Assembly (NCBI GenBank): GCA_046160825.1
Contig: JBJXHC010000117.1
Span: 1 to 47,406, forward strand
DNA from: JBJXHC01 sp046160825
Lineage (GTDB): Bacteria > Bacteroidota > Ignavibacteria > UBA10030 > UBA6906
DNA length: 47,406 nucleotides
Reading direction: 5' to 3'
The translations under genes were made by a program, and so were the position numbers. The notes below the pieces were generated by a model. The model saw only the letters and a list, made by a program, of their open reading frames with translations. It did not search any database and was not told the origin of the DNA. This document shows positions 40,972 to 47,406 of this stretch, in pieces (the stretch's first letter is position 1; every line of letters begins with the position of its first letter).

Positions 40972-41667
40972 TTACAATGCGCGAACGTAATTTGGTTTAT
41001 GATTGTATGGAATGGGGTCATCCACTCCCGCAGTCTGAAATCCCCGAAGTCTGAGCGCGCAGCTATCGCAAACGCCACAGGCAAGGTCTTCCCTTTGATA
41101 ACACGACCATGTCAGATGCAGCGGCGCGCCAAGCGCAACACCACGCAGGACGATCTCTGCTTTGGAGGATTGGATAACAGGAGTAATTATTTGAATATGG
41201 GTTGAGGGTTTTGTTCCTGCTTCAATAGCTTGTTCAAACGCGTCGTAGAATTCCCGCCTGCAGTCGGGATAACCTGAAGAGTCTTCTTCCACTGCACCAA
41301 CGTAGATTGCTGACGCGCCAATAACTTCTGACCAACTTACCGCTACCGAAAGCATATTCGCATTGCGGAAAGGCACATACGATGATGGAATGGTTTTATC
41401 CGAAAGATTTGCCTGAGAGACGGGAATGTTTTGATCTGTCAGACTGGAGCCGCCGATTTTTGCAAGGTGTTCCATGGAGATAACCAACCGGTGGGAAACA
41501 CTGTAAAAGTCGGCAATACTATGAAAGGCCTGAAGCTCGCGTCGTTCGGTACGCTGGCCGTAGTTCAGGTGCAGGAGCGCTATTTCGTGCTGCCCGGCTG
41601 CAACCGCTGTGGTTACGCAACTGTCCATTCCGCCACTTGCAAGCACGACTGCCAAGGGCTTTGCCAT
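40972..41667 (-). CDS. queC: 7-cyano-7-deazaguanine synthase
   Basis: ATP-dependent conversion of 7-carboxy-7-deazaguanine to preQ0, the queuosine precursor. PP-loop SGGMDS at residues 11-16, VPFRNANMLSVAVSWSEV, and a C-terminal zinc site (CYQREDLACGVCDSC). I use the ATG at 41667, which overlaps the queE stop (ATGA). The frame extends 28 codons further upstream inside queE and lacks homology there. 231 residues. Confidence 0.96.
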   Translation of the reverse strand: MAKPLAVVLASGGMDSCVTTAVAAGQHEIALLHLNYGQRTERRELQAFHSIADFYSVSHRLVISMEHLAKIGGSSLTDQNIPVSQANLSDKTIPSSYVPFRNANMLSVAVSWSEVIGASAIYVGAVEEDSSGYPDCRREFYDAFEQAIEAGTKPSTHIQIITPVIQSSKAEIVLRGVALGAPLHLTWSCYQREDLACGVCDSCALRLRGFQTAGVDDPIPYNHKPNYVRAL

Positions 41668-42311
41668 CACACTCCTCTGGTTTCCGGCTCCCAGATGTAT
41701 TTGTGCATCTGAAGCTGAAACCTCACAGGCACTTTGTTCTCGAGAATCCATCCCGCAAGATCAATCGGTTGCAGTACACCGAACACCGGCGACATCAACA
41801 CTGTGCATCGTTGTTCCAACCGATACTTGTCAATAATATCAACAGCCCAATCGAAGTCGTCCTTGTTCCCGATAACAAATTTTGCTTCATCGCCTTGTTT
41901 GAGATGGTCAACGTTCGACCAGAGATTCTTCTTCTCCATCCCACTGCTCGGGCACTTCAGGTCTACGATACGCTTTACCCTCTGATCAACCGTTGATATA
42001 TCAATACTGCCGCCGGTTTCCAGCAACACTTCAAATCCCTGATCGCAGAGTCTGTGCATAAGGTCAAGACAGCCCTCCTGCACAAGAGGTTCCCCACCAG
42101 TGACTTCGACAAGATTGCATCCATACGATTGCACCTTGGCAACGATCTCATCGACGGACATGGGAGTTCCTTCATGGAAGGCATACTCCGTGTCGCAGTA
42201 TGTGCAGCGCAAGTTGCAGTATGTGAGACGAACGAATACACAAGGTTTACCCATGTAGCTGGATTCGCCTTGAATACTGAAGAAAATCTCGTTTATGGTA
42301 AGCGAGTTCAT
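41667..42311 (-). CDS. queE: 7-carboxy-7-deazaguanine synthase (radical SAM)
   Basis: Radical-SAM ring contraction of 6-carboxy-tetrahydropterin to 7-carboxy-7-deazaguanine in queuosine synthesis. 214 residues from the ATG at 42311: FFSIQGESSYMGKPCVFVRL and the radical-SAM CX3CX2C motif (C32, C36, C39), then TGGEPLVQEG and ETGGSID. The open frame continues to 42446 but would overlap the receiver-domain gene. No good Shine-Dalgarno sequence is visible (the leader is pyrimidine-rich). The 83-base gap upstream has no recognisable preQ1 riboswitch. Confidence 0.95.
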   Translation of the reverse strand: MNSLTINEIFFSIQGESSYMGKPCVFVRLTYCNLRCTYCDTEYAFHEGTPMSVDEIVAKVQSYGCNLVEVTGGEPLVQEGCLDLMHRLCDQGFEVLLETGGSIDISTVDQRVKRIVDLKCPSSGMEKKNLWSNVDHLKQGDEAKFVIGNKDDFDWAVDIIDKYRLEQRCTVLMSPVFGVLQPIDLAGWILENKVPVRFQLQMHKYIWEPETRGV

Positions 42312-42394
42312 AGAGAAAAAGAGATGCACATGCAAAAAAGGTAAGAAGACAGGGAAGGAAATGCAAGGAACGGAGGAAGCTGTGCCGGTTGTTG

Positions 42395-43048
42395 TTACCT
42401 GTGCATATCTATTGTCGGCGCGAGCCTTTGTTGACGTTTGAAGCAACTCACGATGGATGCATAGACAACATCTTCATCGAGAGGTTTGAGAATAAAATCA
42501 TTCACACCGAGACGTTTACCTGCAATCAACATTTCACGATCAACCTTCGTTGCAAGAAAGAGAAACGGAATCTCTTGCAAGCGGGAGTTCGTTCGTACCC
42601 ATAGGTAGAGATCAAATCCCATTGGACCATTCTCAAAGTTCACTTCCGAAATAACAATATTGGGACTGACAAAAGAGAGAAGGTCAAGGGCTTCTTTGTA
42701 GTTTCCCGCTGACACGACTTTATACCCGTACTTGCGTAAACTGGCACTGAGGGCAAAGAGAAGTTTCTCGTCCTGATCCACAATCATGATCAACTCAGGT
42801 CGTCGTTGGCGACGCATTGTTTCTTCGAGTCCGGGACCATCGGACAAACGGCTTGATTTCTTTGAAATGTACGCAAGCGAATGCTCCACACTTTTTTGCA
42901 TGGAACGACCAAGTCCGTTGGACGGATCAAGCGTAAAGACTGTCTCCAGTGGCCTCTTCGCGGCAAGAAGTCTTCCCATTTCAATGAACTCCTGGGCCCG
43001 CTCAAGATAGTGTTCGACCTTGGCCTTACGAAAATCAAAACCGTCCAT
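42395..43048 (-). CDS. Receiver-domain protein with altered phospho-acceptor (pseudo-receiver)
   Basis: 217 residues from the ATG at 43048, chosen for AAGG seven bases upstream; the frame continues to 43174. Residues 1-75 are helical and may form a TPR-like or dimerisation segment. Residues 85-205 are a CheY-like receiver: acidic pocket VDQDE (D91, D93) and conserved Lys188 (ILKPLD). The phospho-acceptor position reads ISEVNF, with Glu135 for Asp, and the switch Thr/Ser position is Ala166. No DNA-binding or enzymatic output domain is present. It is divergent from EcfT and about 85 bases upstream of queE. Confidence 0.85.
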   Translation of the reverse strand: MDGFDFRKAKVEHYLERAQEFIEMGRLLAAKRPLETVFTLDPSNGLGRSMQKSVEHSLAYISKKSSRLSDGPGLEETMRRQRRPELIMIVDQDEKLLFALSASLRKYGYKVVSAGNYKEALDLLSFVSPNIVISEVNFENGPMGFDLYLWVRTNSRLQEIPFLFLATKVDREMLIAGKRLGVNDFILKPLDEDVVYASIVSCFKRQQRLAPTIDMHR

Positions 43049-43234
43049 GGCAAAGCCTTCAGATGAGTTCTGTTGAGTATGCACTTTGGGTCTCCAACAA
43101 ATAATGGTAGTGTGGAGGGGAGGCTCAGCAACATTATATACCATCCGGGTGGAAACAAGTGTGCCATGTGTCACCGTTATGGTGAGTTGCTCATCAATTG
43201 GGAGTCTTCTTTCAGAGGCGGCACCGACTGTGGA
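43049..43234. other. Divergent region between the pseudo-receiver and ecfT genes
   Basis: 186 bases. No promoter as clear as elsewhere in the window, and no FMN, thiamine or cobalamin riboswitch core that I can recognise. On the minus strand TTATTT-N17-CATACT (near 43075-43110) is a weak candidate toward the pseudo-receiver gene. Confidence 0.3.
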
Positions 43235-44056
43235 ATGAATTACTTGATTTCAATTCCCGAACAGCTAACTTATGGGCAACCAAACGCCAATATGACTGCC
43301 ATGAAATTTATCGAACGACTCGATCCAAGGACCAAATTCCTCACTGTCCTTTTTATGACGCTTGGCATTCTGGCGGATGGTTCAATACCCGTGCTACTCC
43401 TTCTAGCAATCACGTTTTTTCTTGCAACACTCTCCTCTGCGGTCTCATGGAAGCACATCGCCAAGCGCATGCTCACGACTCTCTGGTTCGGAATACTCAT
43501 CATCCTCCTGAATGGAATATCCGAAAACGGCCAGGTATTGATTCATGTTGGTGGTTTTTATCTCACGAAGGAGGGAACAATGACCGGCGTTCAACTCACC
43601 GCGAAACTCTTGTTGATCGTGTGGGCATCAACACTGTTTGTCCGTTCAACACCGATGGAACAAATGCTGGACGCGCTTGACGTCACGCTGCATCGGTTCG
43701 GGCGGACTTCACGCTCACTCGGACTCATCGTGGCAATTGCACTCGGCTTTGCACCGTTGCTCGTACACACTGCGCAACGTCTCAAGAGAGCACAAGAAGC
43801 GCGGGGTGTTGACGTTACCTCCGGCTTGAGTCGGAAACTCCGGTTCGCACTTTCCACCGCGCTACCAATGTTTACGCTCGCCTATCGTTCTTCCGAACGA
43901 CTGGCCTTGGCAATGGATTCCCGCTGTTTCGATCCGGCAATCAAGAGGAGTCTCTTTCACAGGTTGGCGCTGAAAACCGAAGATCGTATCGTGTTGGGTG
44001 GGTTGGTGGGACTTGCTCTGACATTCTTCCTCTTCAGGATCTGGCCCTTCGTATGA
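43235..44056 (+). CDS. ecfT: ECF transporter transmembrane subunit EcfT (CbiQ-like)
   Basis: 273 residues from the ATG at 43235. Later ATGs at 43292 and 43301, and a frame open from 43073, leave the start uncertain. The conserved RLDPRTK (28-34) is followed by five or six membrane segments. Two coupling-helix motifs of the Ala-Arg-Gly type are visible: EARGVDV and a variant AMDSRCF. EcfT links the substrate-binding S component to the two EcfA ATPases. It is convergent with the ecfA genes and its last 23 bases overlap the end of the second ATPase gene, an unusual arrangement. Confidence 0.88.
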   Translation: MNYLISIPEQLTYGQPNANMTAMKFIERLDPRTKFLTVLFMTLGILADGSIPVLLLLAITFFLATLSSAVSWKHIAKRMLTTLWFGILIILLNGISENGQVLIHVGGFYLTKEGTMTGVQLTAKLLLIVWASTLFVRSTPMEQMLDALDVTLHRFGRTSRSLGLIVAIALGFAPLLVHTAQRLKRAQEARGVDVTSGLSRKLRFALSTALPMFTLAYRSSERLALAMDSRCFDPAIKRSLFHRLALKTEDRIVLGGLVGLALTFFLFRIWPFV

Positions 44057-44867
44057 CCTCAAGAGCTTGATCAAATCGAAACACGCCTTCCTTCAGATGC
44101 ATTCCCTGCGTTCCATAATCATTGAGGGCTGTAACAATTTCGGGCGGTTCATATCCATATCGTTCCATAAGCCCTGGCGTACAAAAGGCTTCGGTTGCGC
44201 TGACCTTCAATGCAATGCAGCCATCCTTAAGCACCGCAACTGAATCCACCAATTCAGCCAGCATATCGATATCATGAGAAACGACAACGATCGTGAGACC
44301 ATCTGCGCGGAGTTTTCGCAGAACGTCAATAGTGTTGCGTAGACCGTGTGCATCCAAGCCGACTGTAGGTTCGTCGAAAAGGAGCGCCCGTCGCGCCGGA
44401 ACCAACAACGACGCGAGCGCAACAAAACGAGCCTCCATCGGACTCAATGCAAACGGAGACAATTCAAGAATGTTGAGCGGGTCAAGACCAAATATTTGAA
44501 GCGACTCTTCCGGTGTGCGAACTTGGGCAAGTCCCGCCTGCCGTATCCCATAGAGCAGCTCCTCACGCACGGTTTCGCAGAACATTTGTTCTTCGGGAAA
44601 CTGGAACGCGAATCCGACTTCATGCCGTAGCCGCAACGCGGCCGCTGGAGAATCGATCAAAGCTCCATCGACAATGAGCTTCCCCTGATTAGGCAGCAGG
44701 AGTCCATCCAGAATCTGAAGCAGTGTTGTCTTGCCCGCCCCCTCCCGGCCGATAATTCCCAAGCACTCGCCGCTTTCAATGGAAAGATTGAGGCCGCGGA
44801 GAACCTCAGCGCGTTGACCGACCCTGGAGGAATAGGAAAAAGCAATATCAACCAGTTCAAACTTCAC
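44034..44867 (-). CDS. ECF transporter ATPase with degenerate ABC signature
   Basis: 277-residue ATPase of the ECF (CbiO) type. Walker A GREGAGKT (40-47), Q-loop FQFPEEQMF (88-96), Walker B ALLFDEPT with catalytic Glu166, D-loop GLDA and H-loop VVSHDID (H198) are intact. The ABC signature normally LSGGQ/LSGGEK reads LSPMEA (141-146). The C-terminal 60 residues are a helical extension usual in EcfA. Its start overlaps the other ATPase stop by 4 bases. It is the last gene of the Gx/NusG_II/ApbE/EcfA/EcfA operon. Confidence 0.9.
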   Translation of the reverse strand: MKFELVDIAFSYSSRVGQRAEVLRGLNLSIESGECLGIIGREGAGKTTLLQILDGLLLPNQGKLIVDGALIDSPAAALRLRHEVGFAFQFPEEQMFCETVREELLYGIRQAGLAQVRTPEESLQIFGLDPLNILELSPFALSPMEARFVALASLLVPARRALLFDEPTVGLDAHGLRNTIDVLRKLRADGLTIVVVSHDIDMLAELVDSVAVLKDGCIALKVSATEAFCTPGLMERYGYEPPEIVTALNDYGTQGMHLKEGVFRFDQALEVIRRARS

Positions 44868-45610
44868 AGGAGTTCCATCAGGCGTGAACGCACGGGAACG
44901 GGTACTCCGATTTCCATAAGCTCACGTGTCCGGGTGAATATAGCGGACGGCGTATCGTCCATGAGCACGTTGCCCTGATGCATCACGATCAAACGTTCGG
45001 CCTTCAGGGCTTCTGTCGGAAATTGGGTGATAAGAACGAGACCGAACCCAAGCTGTTGCTTCATCTCGAGAATCAATTGCATGATCGCGCGCCGCGAAGA
45101 AGCGCCGAGGAGCGATGTTGCTTCATCAAGAATAAGATAGCGCGGACGGAGAATAGTTACCGCAGCAATGGCAAGGCGCTGTTTCTCCCCGCCGGATAAA
45201 GTGAGTGGCGGAACGGAGCGAAGGTGTTCCAAGCCGAAGAGTCGCAGATGTTCATTGATCCGGGCATGAATTTCATCGGTGGGAATGGCGAGGTTTTGAA
45301 GTCCGAAGGCAAGCTCTCGCTCAACACTTACTGAAGTGATTTGAAGGTTGGGATCAGAAAACACCATCCCGACGAGTCTCCGAATCCCGCTCCTGCTCGC
45401 AGGATCATTCGTATTCAACCCATCAACAACGACCTTGCCGGATGTCGGCGTGATGAGCGCGTTCAAGCAACGTGCAAGCGCGGTTTTCCCGGCACCATTA
45501 GGCCCCATCACAGCGGTAAATGTGGGATGACCAATCGTCGTTGTTACCTTCTCGACCGCACTGCAATTGGAACCAGTGTACCGCACATGAAGGTCGGAAA
45601 TCTCAATCAT
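44864..45610 (-). CDS. ECF transporter ATPase with altered H-loop
   Basis: 248-residue ECF-type ATPase. Walker A GPNGAGKT (36-43), Q-loop VFSDPNLQ, ABC signature LSGGEK (138-143) and Walker B LILDEAT (159-165) are intact. The switch (H-loop) histidine, normally in a T-H-x pattern, is Gln196 (LITQFPTE). It overlaps ApbE upstream and the second ATPase downstream by 4 bases each, so the three are translationally coupled. With the partner ATPase it is predicted to form a heterodimer under EcfT. Confidence 0.9.
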   Translation of the reverse strand: MIEISDLHVRYTGSNCSAVEKVTTTIGHPTFTAVMGPNGAGKTALARCLNALITPTSGKVVVDGLNTNDPASRSGIRRLVGMVFSDPNLQITSVSVERELAFGLQNLAIPTDEIHARINEHLRLFGLEHLRSVPPLTLSGGEKQRLAIAAVTILRPRYLILDEATSLLGASSRRAIMQLILEMKQQLGFGLVLITQFPTEALKAERLIVMHQGNVLMDDTPSAIFTRTRELMEIGVPVPVRSRLMELL

Positions 45611-46644
45611 GGCGTCGGTGTCGGAATGAACTTCCCCTTGAATCCGGGTGAAAGCACATGGACAAGCGTCCCACGGTCTTCATAAACAATCAAGCACTCG
45701 GCTCCCGTTGTATTCCGAATGAATTCCATTCCGCGATCCTTGCCAAGGACGAATACGACTGTCGAGAGGGCATCGGCTGTCATCGCATCCGATGCAATAA
45801 TGGTCACAGAAATAATTCCTTGCACCGGATAGCCGGTCGATGGATCGATGATGTGATGATAGCGATTGCCGTCGTTCATGAAATAGCGTTGGTAGTCGCC
45901 CGATGTTGAGACTCCTCCCTCACCCATCAGAAAACTTCCGAAGAACTCGGCTTCCCGTCTTGGGTGGCGAATGTAGATTGAAGCTGCGGTGGAATCAAGC
46001 ATGTTTGTTCCCTCCCACACCACACCAAGATTGCCGCCTATATCCACAATAGCCTTCGTCACTCCATGACTCTTCAAAAGATCAATCGCTCTGTCAACCG
46101 CGTACCCCTTGGCGATTGCGCCGAGATCCAACGCCATGCCTTTGCGCTGGAGAAAGACCGTGCTATCGACGATGGAAACCAATGCATCGTTCACAAGAGG
46201 GAGCAGGCTGTCGATGCGTGATCGTTCCGGAATTCCTGGATGCTCGGACAGGAAATCCCACTCCTTGACAATCGGGCCAACTGTGACTGCAAACGCATGG
46301 AACGACGCTACGCCATACCCCAAGGAGGCATGCAACAATTCGACAAGCTCATGGGAAACTGAGATGGAATCAATTCCGGCATTAAGATTTATGCGGCCTA
46401 CTTCGCTCGTGTCACTGTAATCCGTAGCCATCTGTTCGATGCGGTCGATCTCTCTGAATGCCTTGTCAATAGCGCCCTGGGTTTCTCCGGGACTTAATGA
46501 CGATCCGTACACCGAGATTGTTACATAGGTATTCATCGCTACGCCTTCACGAACGATTGGGTCATCTCCGCCGCCTTTGCAACCGCAAAGGCTGAGCGCA
46601 ATAGCAGCAACGAATACACGTTGAATATTCCGGCTGTTGATCAT
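45607..46644 (-). CDS. apbE: FAD:protein FMN transferase (ApbE), lipoprotein
   Basis: Attaches FMN covalently to Thr/Ser of extracytoplasmic FMN-binding domains, using FAD. 345 residues with a lipoprotein signal (ALSLCGC, lipid C22 or C20). Core motifs: NTYVTISVYG, MALDLGAIAKGYAVDRA, VDIGGNLGVVW, GVSTSGDYQRYF, HHIIDPSTGYP and the metal-binding ASDAMTADALST. It overlaps the NusG_II gene by 4 bases and the first ATPase gene by 4 bases. No FMN_bind-domain target is in the window; one would be expected in the operon beyond the right edge. Confidence 0.95.
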   Translation of the reverse strand: MINSRNIQRVFVAAIALSLCGCKGGGDDPIVREGVAMNTYVTISVYGSSLSPGETQGAIDKAFREIDRIEQMATDYSDTSEVGRINLNAGIDSISVSHELVELLHASLGYGVASFHAFAVTVGPIVKEWDFLSEHPGIPERSRIDSLLPLVNDALVSIVDSTVFLQRKGMALDLGAIAKGYAVDRAIDLLKSHGVTKAIVDIGGNLGVVWEGTNMLDSTAASIYIRHPRREAEFFGSFLMGEGGVSTSGDYQRYFMNDGNRYHHIIDPSTGYPVQGIISVTIIASDAMTADALSTVVFVLGKDRGMEFIRNTTGAECLIVYEDRGTLVHVLSPGFKGKFIPTPTP

Positions 46645-47015
46645 CCTGTTATTGCCCGCACTCCTTTCTCACGTTGACCGAGTATGCGCACGACAACATG
46701 GTTTGGCACGCAGACAATCACTTCGCCCGCTCGCGCACGCCAACCGGTTCTTACACATATTTGGTTCGGGCATGCAGCATCCGTCACTGCAACCTTGCCA
46801 TCACGCGTCTCCACGGTGACCCGACCATTCAGGCCATCGATGGAAACCGTGTCCTGAATCCCGATCTGAAGCTTTTGAACGGGTGTTCCTCCAACTTCAA
46901 TCACCACATCAGAACCACGAAACGCGAGTGCTTCAACTACGATGAAACTCACCACCATGGTACACACCAAAGTTGCAAACAATATCTTGTCCCCAAATGT
47001 CAGGCCTTTGTTCAT
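46641..47015 (-). CDS. NusG-domain-II membrane-anchored protein
   Basis: 124 residues: one N-terminal membrane helix (about residues 11-33) followed by a small beta domain (about 35-115) ending VIVCVPNHVVVRI. It has a CPNQICVRTGW motif with two cysteines, plus one near the end. This matches the NusG_II family of exported proteins, found beside Gx transporters, ApbE and FMN-binding proteins in many anaerobes and in flavin-based electron-transfer loci. It lies 7 bases after the Gx gene and overlaps apbE by 4 bases. Confidence 0.87.
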   Translation of the reverse strand: MNKGLTFGDKILFATLVCTMVVSFIVVEALAFRGSDVVIEVGGTPVQKLQIGIQDTVSIDGLNGRVTVETRDGKVAVTDAACPNQICVRTGWRARAGEVIVCVPNHVVVRILGQREKGVRAITG

Positions 47016-47022
47016 GGTCTCT

Positions 47023-47406
47023 TTATCCGGTACGGACCGTTCTCAGCACAGCCATTACCCGCAACGATATCCAACCCACAATCGTGCCGCCAATGAGAGA
47101 AGAGAACAACAAGAGTGGCAGGAGAATGATGAGAGAATTATTCTGCACATACAGAAGCATAACAACAGCAAGTTGCGTGGCAACGTGTATGGTTGAACCG
47201 ATGAGGCTCAAGCCCACAGTGCTGAAAGCATTCCTCGCAAAACGAAATACCACAGCCATCGCAGTAGCAGAAGTCAGTCCACCGGCGAGGGCAAGAAGAA
47301 ATGATGGTCCGAGGAACGATCCAACCAATAACGATCCCGTAACGATACGAATCACCACAACAAGATACATGGCACCGGGTCCAAGGAGCATCAAAGCGAC
47401 CACGGA
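47023..47406 (-). CDS. Gx transporter family protein (ECF S-component-like), N-terminus beyond the window
   Basis: 128 residues visible, open to the right edge, so the N-terminal part is missing. Four hydrophobic segments are present, with the family-type GPGAMYLVVVIRIVTGSLLVG, GGLTSATAMAVVFRF and the GLSLIGSTIHVATQLAVV motif. This resembles Gx transporters (Hpre_diP_synt_I), a superfamily that includes ECF S components. It is the first gene seen of the coupled operon with NusG_II, apbE and two ecfA genes. It is the best candidate for the substrate-binding unit. Confidence 0.85.
   Translation of the reverse strand, partial: SVVALMLLGPGAMYLVVVIRIVTGSLLVGSFLGPSFLLALAGGLTSATAMAVVFRFARNAFSTVGLSLIGSTIHVATQLAVVMLLYVQNNSLIILLPLLLFSSLIGGTIVGWISLRVMAVLRTVRTG

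Noticed and set aside
42312..42394. preQ1 riboswitch in front of queE-queC
   Set aside because: I could not find the preQ1 core elements. The leader is pyrimidine-rich without a stable aptamer-like hairpin.
43049..43234. FMN (RFN) or cobalamin riboswitch before ecfT
   Set aside because: None of the conserved core segments could be recognised in the 186 bases.
1..47406. CRISPR array, insertion sequence, prophage or toxin-antitoxin pair
   Set aside because: No spaced direct repeats, transposase motifs, integrase or paired small-gene module were seen on either strand.

Overview
The window is a dense, mostly minus-strand bacterial chromosome segment. It carries about 51 protein genes, one tRNA, and no insertion sequence, prophage or CRISPR array that I can see. 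Several signs point to the Bacteroidota/Chlorobiota/Ignavibacteriota (FCB) supergroup, most likely an Ignavibacteria- or Kapabacteria-like lineage. These are a secreted protein ending in a type IX secretion (Por) sorting domain with an NYPNPFNP-type motif, atpD-atpC split from the rest of the ATP synthase genes, a YpdA-type reductase suggesting (N-methyl)bacillithiol, DUF2911, and choice-of-anchor B repeats. This taxonomic guess is inference. Unlike the TTTG/TAnnTTTG promoters of classical Bacteroidetes, about eleven intergenic regions here carry sigma70-like TTGAnn-N17-TAnnTT boxes with exactly 17 bases between hexamers.

Layout from left to right. 1-4199 (minus) is the translation operon rplM-rpsI-rpsB-tsf-pyrH-frr, with a promoter in front of rplM and terminators after tsf and frr. 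4199-12681 (minus) is a seven-gene lipoyl/2-oxoacid dehydrogenase operon: lpdA, lipB, a fused E1 alpha-beta, a separate E1 alpha and E1 beta, one E2, and lipA. 13017-15288 (plus) holds smpB, tyrS and a pyruvoyl-dependent arginine decarboxylase, closed by a strong terminator. 15364-19276 (minus) holds a lytic transglycosylase, then a small operon of an unknown helical protein, manC, rlpA and an unusual RpiB-like protein. 19378-22838 (minus) holds atpD-atpC, ypdA with tRNA-Thr(CGT) directly in front of it, and a 2[4Fe-4S] ferredoxin. 23005-29201 (minus) is a coupled operon of ettA, an M19 dipeptidase, a secreted GH13 amylase, a sphingomyelin-synthase-like PAP2 protein and TerC. 29358-35467 holds DUF2911-TPR, a small lipoprotein, an FKBP lipoprotein, a MOSC protein and the T9SS cargo protein. 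35493-42311 (minus) holds a large GAF protein, an alkyltransferase-like protein, a DUF5677-like protein, class I fumarase, and queC-queE.

The right end (42395-47406) is the most interesting part. A five-gene translationally coupled minus-strand operon encodes a Gx-transporter (ECF S-component-like, cut by the window edge), a NusG-domain-II protein, a lipoprotein ApbE flavin transferase and two ECF-type ATPases. The matching EcfT lies convergently on the plus strand, and a receiver-domain protein whose phospho-acceptor Asp is Glu is divergent from EcfT. Together they suggest a flavin export/extracytoplasmic flavinylation module related in content to flavin-based extracellular electron transfer loci. 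The two ATPases carry complementary defects that leave one canonical and one degenerate nucleotide site. The function of this module is inference from gene content.
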